A stretch of DNA of 64,000 nt from Euwallacea fornicatus (lineage: Eukaryota; Arthropoda; Insecta; Coleoptera; Curculionidae): the NCBI RefSeq assembly GCF_040115645.1, contig NC_089561.1:2790001-2854000 (forward strand), given 5' to 3'. The position numbers and the translations under genes are program-made. Shown here piece after piece: positions 51,001-61,494 of this stretch; within the stretch, counting starts at the first letter, position 1; every line of letters begins with the position of its first letter. The notes beneath the pieces were generated by a model, which did not search any database, had not been told where the DNA came from, and saw only the letters and a program-made list of their open reading frames with translations.

Positions 51001-51487
51001 AAGGGTAAGGAACTGAATGAGTCCCCTACGAAGACTTCCATTTGAAGATGATTCGACGTCTGGACTTCCAAACTGGCATCAGACTCGAAATACATACTGT
51101 TAGAAGGTTAGGGACTGCAAAGATTCGAAGGAAACAATAATTTATATGATGTGGTTATACAAATTAATATGTAGTCATATCTGATAAAAAGAAGGCGTTA
51201 GAAAAACTGAGCCTTCAAAAATCATTATAAAACATAGTCTGTGTAGATTGAATCCATTCCTATAAATTAATTTTTACTGATCGGATTAATCTCTGATACT
51301 AAAAAAGTTTTGTTAAAATAATTTATCTTTAAGAGCTCTACAACCTAAAATAAATGCACAAAGACTTCTAACCACTCTCTACAACCACAATTAAAACTAA
51401 ATTGACTGTATTTGCAGCAGTTTTCATTGCTAGAAAACAACTTATCAAGGCACTAGGAACCCTGCTACCATTCTCAACTAAAAAACT
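48080..51487. other. Gene-free spacer between repeats and Su(fu)
   Basis: AT-rich, with no supported exon. A TACAGGGTTTTTC motif near 50322 resembles a transposon end without a partner. Two overlapping plus-strand frames at 50639-51008 are not recognisable. The Su(fu) 3' UTR (minus strand) must occupy the right end. Confidence 0.5.
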
Positions 51488-53399
51488 CTATGGTTTATCA
51501 GCCACAATGGTAATTGAGAGCTTTCTTTCAGGCCAAGAGAAAGTTTTGGGTAGCGACAGAGCTTCTGGGCTCGCCAAGGCTTGAAATGTAACTGCCATAT
51601 CCTGAGCCAAATCATCCGGAATCAGTACCTGCAACCACGCTCCCTGAGACATATACGGCTGTTCTTGTTGCACTAAAGTTCCGGTAACTGAGTGAGCTAC
51701 CAAAGTTATCGCCGTTTCGCCCAACACTGATTTGAAAGTGAAATGCCGACCGTGTTTCACTCGGCCTCTAATGGCCAATGGAAGCAAACTACCAGCTTCA
51801 AGGTTAAAAATCAAATGTACACCATCTAGTTTTCGTATTCGGAGAAGTTCTGGGGACTCCAATGAATTACCTTTAAAAACATGACAAATTTGTTGAAGAA
51901 GTACAAATGTAATTATATAAAAACCTATGAAACTCTGATGAAAAGGCGAATCCAACCTTGCATTAACATCTTTACAATCCTTTCCACTGAAATAGTCCTG
52001 TTCAGACCAAGAACACCGTCCTGAAACACCGCTTAAATTAGAGCCCTGAAGCTCAAATCCCCTTTCAACCTCTTCATGTGCATATGGATCTAACTCAAAA
52101 ATACTCTCTCCTCGCCTCATATCAGTTATGTGCCAAGCGCCACCCGCACTAAGGAAACAATAAATTCACTTTCAAAAATGCGCAAAATTTCCAACCTACG
52201 CCCGCAATCTTTTAAGAATATCTAAAATCCCAGAACCATTCCACTGCTGAGTAGCTTTTAACTCCTCTGTACATATTCCCACAATTTGCACAAAATCCAC
52301 TGTACCAAATGGTGTTTGAGTACTATTTAATTGAGGGTCAGTGGTCATTAACATGTGTTGAATTCTCGACTCACTATTGTCTAATGCACAATGCCAAGAA
52401 ACATGATCATTAGCACACAAGGCATTGCCTAAAATACATGTTACACTTTAAACAATAGATTACAAAAAACTATAAAAATTCATGCAACTGATATTGATCC
52501 TATAGCATCAACAAATAATTATTTAATATTAGTTATTCAGCCAACATATTTAACTTTACTTTTAAGATATAAGTACAGATTTAAGTCATTTTATTTTAAA
52601 AAACCAAGGCGTTGCTCCTGCTGTTTACATAATAATGTTTATCTATCTATTTCATATGATAAATACCTGACTGAAACACATATTTGGCAAGAGATTGCAT
52701 TAAAGTTGCTGGCCAAGTTGGAGGAGAAGTCTCCTCAGGCTCTCGTTTCAGCCTGAATGTTAACTCAAAACCAAACCCTGAAGGACCCTCATTTCCAGTT
52801 GGATCATGAACTCGACCATCTCCATGTAAATCTGATAATCCAAAACTGATGTAATGCCAATGAGGAGGAATGTTTTCATTGGGCACCCCTGGGTTGGCAT
52901 ACATGGAAATGTAATCCAGAGGATCAGGACCACCTAACCTAAAGTTGTGAAAAGGATCAGAGCATAAATGTAGGTTAATGTATATATTAAAGAGGCAATA
53001 AGGGGTACTTTTAATTGCAATTGGATAATATGGATAAGATTGAGATTTTTACAGCAGTCAGAGCTTCATTCCTTTCTCTTCGAAGTAATGTCAGACAAGA
53101 GGAAATAAACAGGAACTGATCTAATAATAGCATCTTTCCCCTAACAGGAAATGGCTTTTTATATAGATTTAAAAATAGAATATTCCAATATAACTTATTA
53201 GACCAAACAGCTAAATATTACAAAGGAACATAAAACTGACTACCCACCAATATTTTAATAAGGCTGTTACTTGTAAAGGATTCACTTGGTCTGGATAGAT
53301 CTTTCGACATAAGTTGTACAAAGTTTCCAAACCTGCAGGGGTTGGGGGAAGCATATTAATTGGTGGTGGATGATGAGTAAGAGCTGCTGCTTCGTCCAT
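51488..53399 (-). CDS. Su(fu): Suppressor of fused, Hedgehog pathway inhibitor
   Basis: Su(fu) binds Gli/Ci transcription factors and holds them inactive in the cytoplasm and nucleus. Exons on the minus strand: 53399-53248, 52938-52667, 52428-52200 and 52148-51488 (437 aa). Diagnostic blocks run in order: LCRKIYPDQVNPLQVTALLK, LGGPDPLDYISMY, PPHWHYISFGLSDLHGDGRV, GPSGFGFELTFRLKREPEE, AKYVFQS, NDHVSWHCALDNSESRIQHM, TPFGTVDFVQIVGICTEEL, ITDMRRGESIFELDP, GSNLSGVSGRCSW, RGRVKHGRHFTFKS, FSWPERKLSI. Vertebrate SUFU is 484 aa. Exon 4 may hide a 54-nt in-frame intron (51924-51871, GT...AG). It encodes a non-conserved FYIITFVLLQQICHVF insert, and removing it brings SGKD and NSLES into the spacing seen in vertebrates, leaving 419 aa. 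The C-terminus stops at VADKP and lacks the usual last few residues. Divergent neighbour: MYCBP. Confidence 0.96.
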
Positions 53400-54369
53400 A
53401 ATATTCTGCGTGTAAAATGATTATCAATTAAGGCGCTTTACTTTCGTACTTAGAATTTTGCGAAGGGCTACTAAAAAAAGGTGATTACCTAGTTATAAAA
53501 AATCTAAAATCACAGATGAATTCCTAATTGGCACTGCACAAACTATTGCGGGTGATTAATGGTGACTGTTAAAGTTTATTTCTCGTCCCTTTTCTTAAAT
53601 CATATCTTAAAAACAAAAATTAACAACACTGAAATAATAAAACAAACAAAAACTTTAATTAACCGAGACTTTTAGCATCAATGTCAAACTGACTAGAATC
53701 TTTGTAAAATGTCTAAACATGCATATTTATCCGAAATACTTATTAGTCAAAGTTGAAACATAAAACTTGAAATATGGCAACGTTCTTGCATGACTAATAC
53801 ACATATTATGGCGTCCTTATATCTTTGGTCTGCCCACTATTTAATTTCATTTTAAGTAGAACTAAAATTATTCGTACTCGAAATTCTGCTTGTTATTAAT
53901 GCTGGATATCCTATAGAAACTAAATATTGAAGTGAATTTAGGATTAACTGGCCTTAGTACATTAATGCGCTATTGCCAAATCTAATTGCAAGGATTATAA
54001 CATTAATAGTTCGTTTAAACTACAATTGCTCCAATTAGCTTCTATCCTTTAATATAAATTCCCTTTGTTATAAACTGAAGAAAGAGAAACATAATCGATC
54101 GACCGTAAACCAATAAAAATAATATGAAAGTAAAATGAGTTTTTTTTTCCAATACGAAAATTTACGCCAACAATCTCCATCCCTAATAATAACCCCATAA
54201 TTCAAGAAAAAAAAATATTGAGAATTTTTTATAGTTAATAATAATTTTTTTATCGCTTTTCGTTCAGTTTTATCTAGGAAGTTGGCCACATATTAATTTG
54301 TCACCCAAAGTCAAAATAACTAAAAAATTTAACTTTTATTTATCACAGATATACTTCCATTATACCATA
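53400..54369. promoter_or_regulatory. Divergent intergenic region, Su(fu) / MYCBP
   Basis: About 970 bp separate the two start codons, which point away from each other. The region should carry both promoters. I see no TATA box at a convincing distance and no recognisable operator; AT-rich sequence fills it. Confidence 0.4.
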
Positions 54370-55507
54370 ATGAGCGCAGCAAATCCGTCTTATAAGGTGA
54401 GTATTAGCCCCCAATCTACAAACCCTACTAAGGACCGTTTTAGCCGTCCGAAGGTAAACGTGAGGAATTTCGCAAATACCTGGAGAAAAATGGTGTTATG
54501 GATGCCTTAACGAGAGTTTTGGTAAACCTCTATGAAGAAACTGAAAAGCCTGAAGATGCTTTAGAGTATCCTTTTTATTATCTTTTTATGGGGTATAAAT
54601 AGATCTGACATTATGTCCCTAATCTATGCTAATTATGTGGCAGTTAAATGTTTGATCAATATTTTGGTGAAATGTAATCAATATAGCCTGAAACTCTATA
54701 TTCAATACAGAGGACACAAGCACAGAATGTAATGAAAATTATTCTTTTCATTATATTTATTTGTATAAAGACAAATTCCTTAAAACAGTGTTTAGATATA
54801 TCCGTGATAAATTGGCAATTATTGCGGGCTTGGAGACCAATAAAGAATTGCTAATAAAATTAAGTGAAGTTGAAGATAAAGTAATTGATTTAGAAGCACA
54901 GTTAGCAGGTGGGAAAACCGGAGAAGGAGAACCAGAAGGTAAGCTTAAGTAGTAAATTATGTCAATTATTGATAAGAGTGTACTGTGTCTTATACAAACC
55001 AAAACACATAGGTAACCAAAGCATCATGTAATAATATAATAATGTGTTCTCACTTAGACCTTGGAATTGAAATTCATCTGCATGTGTAAGTGTTCAGTCT
55101 TACACTAAATGTAACTGAAGCTGTTTTCTTTCAATCTTGCGCAATCATAATCAAATCAAGTTTTCTGTTCAAAATCTTTATTAATTAGGATTGTGCCAAT
55201 CCTGATTCCTTTGCCACATCCTTCCATCTGACTTCTCTAAAACAGAAGTTTTTAATTATTTGGAAAGGCAGGGAAGAATCTAGGTTGTTATTTTGTTATA
55301 TGTGAATTCCTATTTGAACTTCCCAAAGGGCAAAGTGGAATACAAAAAATTGATATTGTATTAGGTGGAAGTATATCGCCTCTGGCTGAAGAAGCGCCAG
55401 CTAAAGGGCAACCTGAGAAAACTGAAGAAAATGAACCTGCCCCATGCCTCAAATTACCCAGTCTGGAGGAAAATCCTGAAAATGCCTCTGTTCAATCACA
55501 AAAATAA
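54370..55507 (+). CDS. MYCBP: c-Myc-binding protein (MYCBP / AMY-1) homologue
   Basis: A small helical protein. In vertebrates it binds the N-terminus of c-Myc and A-kinase anchoring proteins, including AKAPs of sperm flagella. Exons: 54370-54396, 54444-54565, 54796-54938 and 55365-55507, 435 nt or 144 aa; all phases agree. The first intron is only 47 nt. Exon 2 reads GKREEFRKYLEKNGVMDALT then RVLVNLYEETEKPEDALE, the signature of the family (human SKREQFRRYLEKSGVLDTLT). Exon 3 gives YIRDKLAII and the coiled-coil ELLIKLSEVEDKVIDLEAQL. Exon 4 adds an acidic, proline-rich tail (GGSISPLAEEAPAKG) absent from the 103-aa human protein, so the tail may be lineage-specific. The exon 3 acceptor was placed at 54795 because the nearer AG (54789) would cause an immediate stop. 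Confidence 0.92.
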
Positions 55508-56250
55508 CTTACCTTTTCTTACAAATTTATTGAAATTCCATCAGTTGTATATATGTTACAGGTTGGATAATAACTTAGCATCTATTCAGACAAGGTAGTG
55601 ATTGGTGTTGTTTCCTCTCCTTTATTATAGCTCATAGAATGAAAATAACAGGGTTTAATTAATACCAAAAAAATGCTTCCTTTGATTTTATTTTTTTGCA
55701 TTTAGTGTGTTGTAATAACTATTAATAAAATGCAAAGTTGAATCGTTACATTCCAAGTAAATGAAAGCTAGTTTTGCACTAAAAATAAAAGTTAATATTG
55801 CCTTTGTCCTCAAGTACAAAATCACACTATTTAGATGTATTATCAACTATTTCTTGTCAAGCTGGGCTTGTTATTAATTGCTTTAATTTCTTTTAATTAT
55901 TACCGGGAATCTTATGTGCATTAAGAGCATGTGATTACACGGAGAGTACTGTTAATTTATTTGTTTAATTATTATTTAAAAGTGACTTCATTTTTTCCCT
56001 TATACTGCATGTTTGCTTTTAAGGGTTCTGTATATTTTGAATAAATTCTAAGTTGGCAAATATAAATAGTTTTATTTCTTTTGGGACGCAATTTTGTTAA
56101 ACTAAGAGAAAAAATTTCTAATAGTGAAAGCCACTCCTGGATGTTCTCTATTTTATAAATTAATTAAAAAAAGAAGTTTTACTAAAATGTCATAACATGT
56201 AAGTGACAAAATAAACCTAACATATCATACAAAGCAATAATCAGGAAAAA
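55508..56250. other. Convergent spacer MYCBP / prefoldin 3
   Basis: 743 bp between the two stop codons, AT-rich. It contains several possible poly(A) signals (AATAAA on the plus strand near 55724; TTTATT, i.e. AATAAA on the minus strand, near 56066). No exon was seen. Confidence 0.5.
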
Positions 56251-57450
56251 TTACTTAGCCGCTGCCTTTGAAGCTTGGCGTCTCTTAACGTCCCAATTAT
56301 AAACGCGAGCCATGTTCACTTCTGTTGTTGTAAACTGATCCCTATTATAGTAAATACTTTTATCAACTGGTTATGCCATAGCCAAATATCTTACCTAAGA
56401 AAATCTAAATCATGATTTACATATCCCAAATTCCTTTCTGCAGCCGTAATATTCTGAGTCAGCAGATTTTTGGCATCTTCCAATGTATATTCTAACATGA
56501 CATTAGCCCCAAGCCATAAACATACATTTTTTGTCGGCGGTATTTTGGCCTTTGAAAAAACTTGCTCGCTAAGAAGAAACTGAGTGTCGAACTCTTCCTT
56601 TTGAGTTTCAAGTCTCTCAATCATAGCAAGCGAACGTTTCAACTCAGGGACTTGGTTTTGGAGTCGTTTCTTTTTTGCTAAAAGATTGTATTCCATAAAT
56701 TTGTATTTAGCATGTTGACTGTCTAGCTTTTTGAGAACTTCCTCCACACCACTGTTGTTTTCTGGTCGGCTCATATATGCATCCACATCATCCTAAGAGA
56801 TTTGATAAATGATAAGATAAAATTAAGCTACCTTTGTTTTTAATATAATTATGTTCAACACTTGCTTTGAAATTAAATTAATTAATGACTTTAGCTTCAT
56901 TGTACTTCCACCTAAATGCTAAAAATTATATACTTAAATGGCTAAGTTTTAGAAAGATTTTCAGCATAGTAGAAAGTTGAAGACAGTACATATTTGTATA
57001 ATTTTAGCACAAGAAGTGACATCAGATCTGTGCGATATATAGAAAATAATAAGTGAGGGTGCAGATTATCCTGAACTCCTCCAATATGTCAGTTTTTTTT
57101 CTGGTATCGAATATATAAAAATATTTGTCACTAAACAATTTTCATACTTCATGCACACTAATGTATTATGTCGAATATGCCATAAGATACAAGGTGTTGA
57201 GTTTAAAGGTATTTCACAGTTTATGCAATTTCTGACATGTAATTTGAAATTGTGTAAATTGGCACAGTTAAACAATAAATTGAGAGATGTTTCAGGATAA
57301 TAGCTTTTATTAGATGTAGGAAATGTATTTCACTTCCCTAATTCAACTGTAGGAGATAAAAATTATTCTTACCACGAATTCCGCTTCTGGTATACCTGCA
57401 TACGATTTCTTATCTCCTAAACTAAGGGTTTCACTATTATTTTCCATCAT
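56251..57450 (-). CDS. VBP1: Prefoldin subunit 3 (VBP1; Drosophila mgr)
   Basis: An alpha-type subunit of the hexameric prefoldin chaperone, which hands unfolded actin and tubulin to the CCT chaperonin; it also binds VHL. Three exons on the minus strand: 57450-57373, 56792-56395 and 56341-56251, 567 nt or 188 aa. Residues read MMENNSETLSLGDKKSYAG, then IPEAEFVDDVDAYM, LKKLDSQHAKYKFMEYNLLA (first coiled-coil arm), KNVCLWLGANVMLEYTLEDA (central beta hairpin), HDLDFLRDQFTTTEVNMARV and YNWDVKRRQ. These match human VBP1 block by block. The 580-nt first intron is unusually long for this block. Two ATGs are in tandem (57450 and 57447); the upstream one is used here by convention. Head-to-head with RAD1. 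Confidence 0.96.
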
Positions 57451-57892
57451 GTAATTTAATATTTAGTCACTACTTCCAAAAATGTTCACAGTTGTGAGTA
57501 AAAAAATCTCGTGTATTTGAATATTTATTTTTAAATTTTTTACTTGTTTGTCTGCAAAACCCAATTCCTAACCTAAAAAAGTGATATTGTAGTTGACATT
57601 TCATAATATTATCTATTGAGGTGAAAAACTAATTACAGTCCTTACGAATGTCAGCTCATCTCACTTCAACTTTTCAAAAATAATGATAAAAAGGAAGCAA
57701 TACATAACTGTCGGCGACTAAATCGAACAGGAATATAATTTGTCATCTTGTTTTGAATTTTTAGAAATTTCGTTTTCTTCAGCAATGTTCCTAAACAACG
57801 TCTAACAATATTAAATAATAATTAACGAATAATAATAAAACATCTATATTCTTGCCAATGTAAAATAACGCAGTCACACATTCCCCATTATC
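57451..57892. promoter_or_regulatory. Bidirectional promoter region, prefoldin 3 / RAD1
   Basis: Only 442 bp lie between the two start codons, so both transcripts must start in this AT-rich interval. No TATA box in a typical position and no CpG-rich core were seen. Shared regulation of the two genes is an inference from spacing. Confidence 0.5.
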
Positions 57893-59015
57893 ATGTTATT
57901 TTGTGCAGAATTAACTGAAGTGAAAGTAGTGTGTAACGTACTAAAATCAATAGCAATTAAAGAGGTAATACTTAATTAACAAAAAGTGAGTGAAACTAAA
58001 AGTAACATCTCTAGTACGCAATTTTTCGCCCCATGGAAGAGGGTCTCAAAGTAACACTGGAAGAAATGAAATATATTGAGACATCAGCATACATTCCACG
58101 CACCATGTTCTCTCTCTACCACATAATTGACACCAAAGACAACATATTTAAGATAAACTTAAAAACATTTACTGATATCCTCAATATATTTGGAGATGAC
58201 AGTAACCCCAGCTTGAAGCTAACATTCAAAGCTAGTGGATCGCCTTTATGTGTAATGTAAGTCTGCAAGTCTTGTCATGATCTTATAATATACAATGCTA
58301 CTTTATTAGGCCACTTACAGTAATGTGGAATATTCTGCTCTTTGTCAAGTCTTATTTAAGGTTCAAACCTATCAGAATCACCTTTAAGCCAGTTTATTCC
58401 TATATTTAATTAGGCCAATGCATGAATTCCACACATTATACATTTGTAGATTTTAGTAGTTTTGAAAACGAAATTTTAAGAATGAATCACAGCGAAGAAA
58501 ACATTACTGTGGATTGTGAAATTAAAACTATGAACATGGATGAATTTGAAAATCTTAGTTTGGCTGAAGAATGTAACTTGAATAAAATTGTGATAAATGC
58601 AAATATATTTTGTGAACTACTCCAGAGCCTTGATAACATGGCTGATGAATTACAAATTACTTTCAGCCCAGAGTACCCCTTTTTCCAATTAAAAAGTAGG
58701 AGTCTCTCTGTAAGTACAACTTAACAATTCTCTAAAATTTTGGTTCATGAATTTAGTTGCTTTCAGGGAGAATCTCAAGTAAGTCTGAATAAACACTCAG
58801 AATGTGTGACTAATTATCAGTGCAAGGAGAAAACAGATTTCACATATACTTTTGCCAATATGAAGCATATTATTAAAGTTTTGCATCATTCCAGTAAAGT
58901 CTCTATTTCAACAGGGGAAAGTGGACTTTTAGGATTGCAATTAGTTATTAATGCAGATGAAAATCAGATGTATGTTGAACATTATGTGACATCACAGTAC
59001 ATGACTCAAGATTAA
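57893..59015 (+). CDS. Rad1: RAD1, subunit of the 9-1-1 DNA-damage checkpoint clamp
   Basis: RAD1 forms a PCNA-like ring with RAD9 and HUS1 that is loaded at damaged DNA and activates ATR. Exons: 57893-57964, 58015-58256, 58457-58709 and 58767-59015, 816 nt or 271 aa (human 282). Exon 1 gives LTEVKVVCNVLKSIAIK. Exon 2 gives EEGLKVTLEEMKYIETSAYI (human NGIKVTVENAKCVQANAFI), FKINLKTFTDILNIFG and KASGSPL. Exon 3 has ITVDCEIKTMN, LNKIVINANIF and LQITFSPEYPFFQLKSRSLS. Exon 4 has VLHHSSKVSISTGESGLLGL and YVEHYVTSQ, the usual C-terminal clamp strand. The exon 3 acceptor is the least certain point: 58456 keeps frame with the strong GTAAGT donor at 58257, whereas an acceptor at 58414 would need a different donor (58252). 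Confidence 0.92.
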
Positions 59016-59021
59016 AGTTAA

Positions 59022-59044
59022 AATAAAATACATTTTATTTTATT
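59022..59044. terminator. Interleaved poly(A) signals of RAD1 (+) and DHODH (-)
   Basis: AATAAA on the plus strand is at 59022-59027, 7 bp after the RAD1 stop. TTTATT, which is AATAAA on the minus strand, occurs at 59034-59039 and 59039-59044, with a further copy at 59071-59076 directly after the DHODH stop. Because cleavage normally falls 10-30 nt past the signal, the two mature 3' UTRs very probably overlap. Confidence 0.6.
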
Positions 59045-59078
59045 AAATATATTTTTGTTACAAATGTTTTTTTATTTA

Positions 59079-60465
59079 TTACCGATCTTTCCCAATTGCT
59101 TCACTGATATTGTTAAAACCATCTTTAGCAACTAAATCGGCTAATTCCTTCTTTATTTGAGCAACTAAAGGTGGCCCATCATAAATTAGGGCTGAATAAA
59201 TTTGTATCAAACTTGCTCCAGCTTTAATTTTCTCATAAGCATCTTTTCCTGAAGATACACCCCCCACACCTGAATAATTTCAATATTGAAACAATGTAAG
59301 TAGTAAATTTACAACTGTTACCAATGATTAAAATTCCATTTGTAAGTCGACTCATGTCTTTAATCATTTGTGTAGATGTATTTTTCAAGGGAACCCCACT
59401 CAAGCCACCCTGCTCATTTTTATGTTGACTTATGAGCATTGGTCTTTCCACTGTTGTGTTACACACAATTAAACCATCTACCTTACAGTCTTTTCGTTTA
59501 ATAATTTCAGCAATATCTTTTTTCTCCTCATAATTAAGGTCCGGAGCTAATTTCAGTAATAATGGGGGCTTTGGTTCACCTAATCTATTCTTAGCCTCAA
59601 CAACAGCTTTCAGCAATGTTTCTAAATTTTCCTTGTTTTGAAGTGCTCGCAAATTGGGTGTATTAGGACTATAAATAGATAATTCTAGACTTCACATAAG
59701 TATTTAAGCTTGATAGGTGCTACACCTGCTGATATTTATTACCAAATAATCTGCAATTACTCCAAACTTTTCAATCCCTTCCACATAGTCTTTTACTGCA
59801 TTATCAGAGGTTTTGTTCTTTCCCAAATTAACTCCCACAATAACTGGAGCTTCAGGATTGCATTTTATATTTTTTACTCTTTGTAAGACCTCCTCATGCC
59901 CTTGGCTATTAAAACCGTACCTATTTATCACAGCTCTGTCCTCTACTAGGCGAAATACTCTTGGTTTGTCATTGCCAGATTGTGGCAGAGGTGTAACTGA
60001 ACCAATTTCAACAAATCCAAAACCAATATCTTTCAAGCCCATTATGGCCTTTCCATCCTTGTCAAAACCTGCAGCTATTCCTATAGGATTTGGAAAATAT
60101 TTATCAAGCACATGTACTTGCTAAAATTTGAATGATGTTGGATGGCTAATGAAATTTGAGTATGATTTTTGGGCTTTTTACCAAAATATCAGGATCCTTG
60201 GAGACAATTTTTGGTAATAGCCTGTATTGACTCACAAACACGGCTAAATTGTGCGCTCTTTCAGGGTCAAGTAAGTGGACAAGGGGCATTAAAGTGTCCT
60301 TATAGAACTTGTAATTCCCATTGTAAATGCACACTCCAGCATAGAGCCCAGTTGCACTACCTACCACATACAATAAGGATTTGGTTTTGCTCTGAAATTT
60401 AATGAATTCTTTTATATGGATGTGAAGCAACAAAATAAGTTTCTTACTCGGAAAAAGAAGCTCAT
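59079..60465 (-). CDS. Dhod: Dihydroorotate dehydrogenase (quinone), mitochondrial
   Basis: Fourth step of pyrimidine synthesis: oxidises dihydroorotate to orotate with FMN and passes electrons to ubiquinone at the inner mitochondrial membrane. Exons on the minus strand: 60465-60448, 60391-60182, 60120-59726, 59668-59322 and 59269-59079, 386 aa. The 18-nt first exon (MSFFFR) is inferred: it has a good GTAAGA donor and a 56-nt intron, and joins in frame to SKTKSLLYVVGSATGLYAG, a membrane anchor. The alternative is an unspliced start at 60433 (MLLHIHIKEF). Family blocks: LDPERAHNLAV, FPNPIGIAAGFDKDG, GFGFVEIGSVTPLPQSGN, INRYGFNS, VGVNLGKNKTS, ADYLVINISSPNTPNLR (class 2 catalytic serine), LLLKLAPDL, LIVCNTTV, GGLSGVPL, IIGVGGVSSGKDAYEKI and KAGASLIQIYSALIYDGPPL (FMN phosphate site). 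Tail-to-tail with RAD1, 63 bp apart. Confidence 0.96.
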
Positions 60466-61494
60466 TTTTTTAAGTAATTCCTTAAGTTATTATATAAATG
60501 TAAACATTGAAAGTTTTATGAAAACGATAAATAACAAAATTAAAATGTTCTGCCTTAACCTAAATTGACTGACATTAAGTTTCTTTTTGATGAAATGGTG
60601 AACACATTATTTTTCGAACCTCAGTAAATTCAATAACCGGAATCAACTTTAGGACTTCCACAAACGGGCCACTATGTCGTGCCACCAAGTAACGCCTATC
60701 GGTTACTTATGTATCAGCGATTTTATGGTGCCACGAAGTGGATTGTGTAGAACAAAATCAAGGAATAAAATACAGAGTGGAAAAGTCAAATTTAGTCGAA
60801 AAAAAAATGGATTTTGAAAGCGAAATTTCACTTTTTTCCTGTATACATGGTAGGATCCTTCGGCAGAGATATTATATTCATTCATACCACTTAGTTTGGC
60901 CAACCCCATTAGAATCGAACTGAATATTATAGGCTAGGGTAGCAGCTCTGCTTGGAGTAAGAAAGGGGCATCGCAAGCTATGCTTGATCATCATTATGTG
61001 GCTTCTTTGCCTCACGAAATAGTCATGCATCAGCAGATTTTTAAAATAAGTTTATATCTAGGAAATTATTATTATTACTATTTCTTAGAAGATAACTGGG
61101 ACCGCAATAGTCGAAAAACAAACTTCCAGTATTCTTAGGAATTGATTAAAGTATAATATTAATATATAACATGCACAAACTTGAGTTAAAAAAATATACG
61201 TATATATTTGAATTATTGGGCGAGTCCTTTAAGTTAACAATAACGTAAAACTAAAGACTCACATAAAAGATAATTCTTTATCTAGCTATAGTAACGCTAA
61301 GTAATAAAGTTTTGTCACAATTTCTACAACTATCCCTGCAATGCTCAAATAGCTAAAATACGGTAAACTTAACATTAATCGTCGGTTCAAACATTTTTAC
61401 ATAACAACAATCTGATTTGACTGTTAAGACGCAAATGCAAACGTTATAATCGTCAGATAGACTCTAAAATAAAATATTAATTCCAAATTCTCTG
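60466..61494. other. Spacer between DHODH and WDTC1
   Basis: About 1 kb that should contain the DHODH promoter (left part, minus strand) and the WDTC1 3' UTR (right part). No exon or repeat is recognised. A direct tandem echo AGGTTACTTGG-like / CGGTTACTTATG near 60680-60710 is too short to call. Confidence 0.45.

Noticed and set aside
50639..51008. Pair of plus-strand frames considered as a zinc-finger (THAP or ZAD) remnant
   Set aside because: Cysteine and histidine spacing does not fit either domain in any frame.
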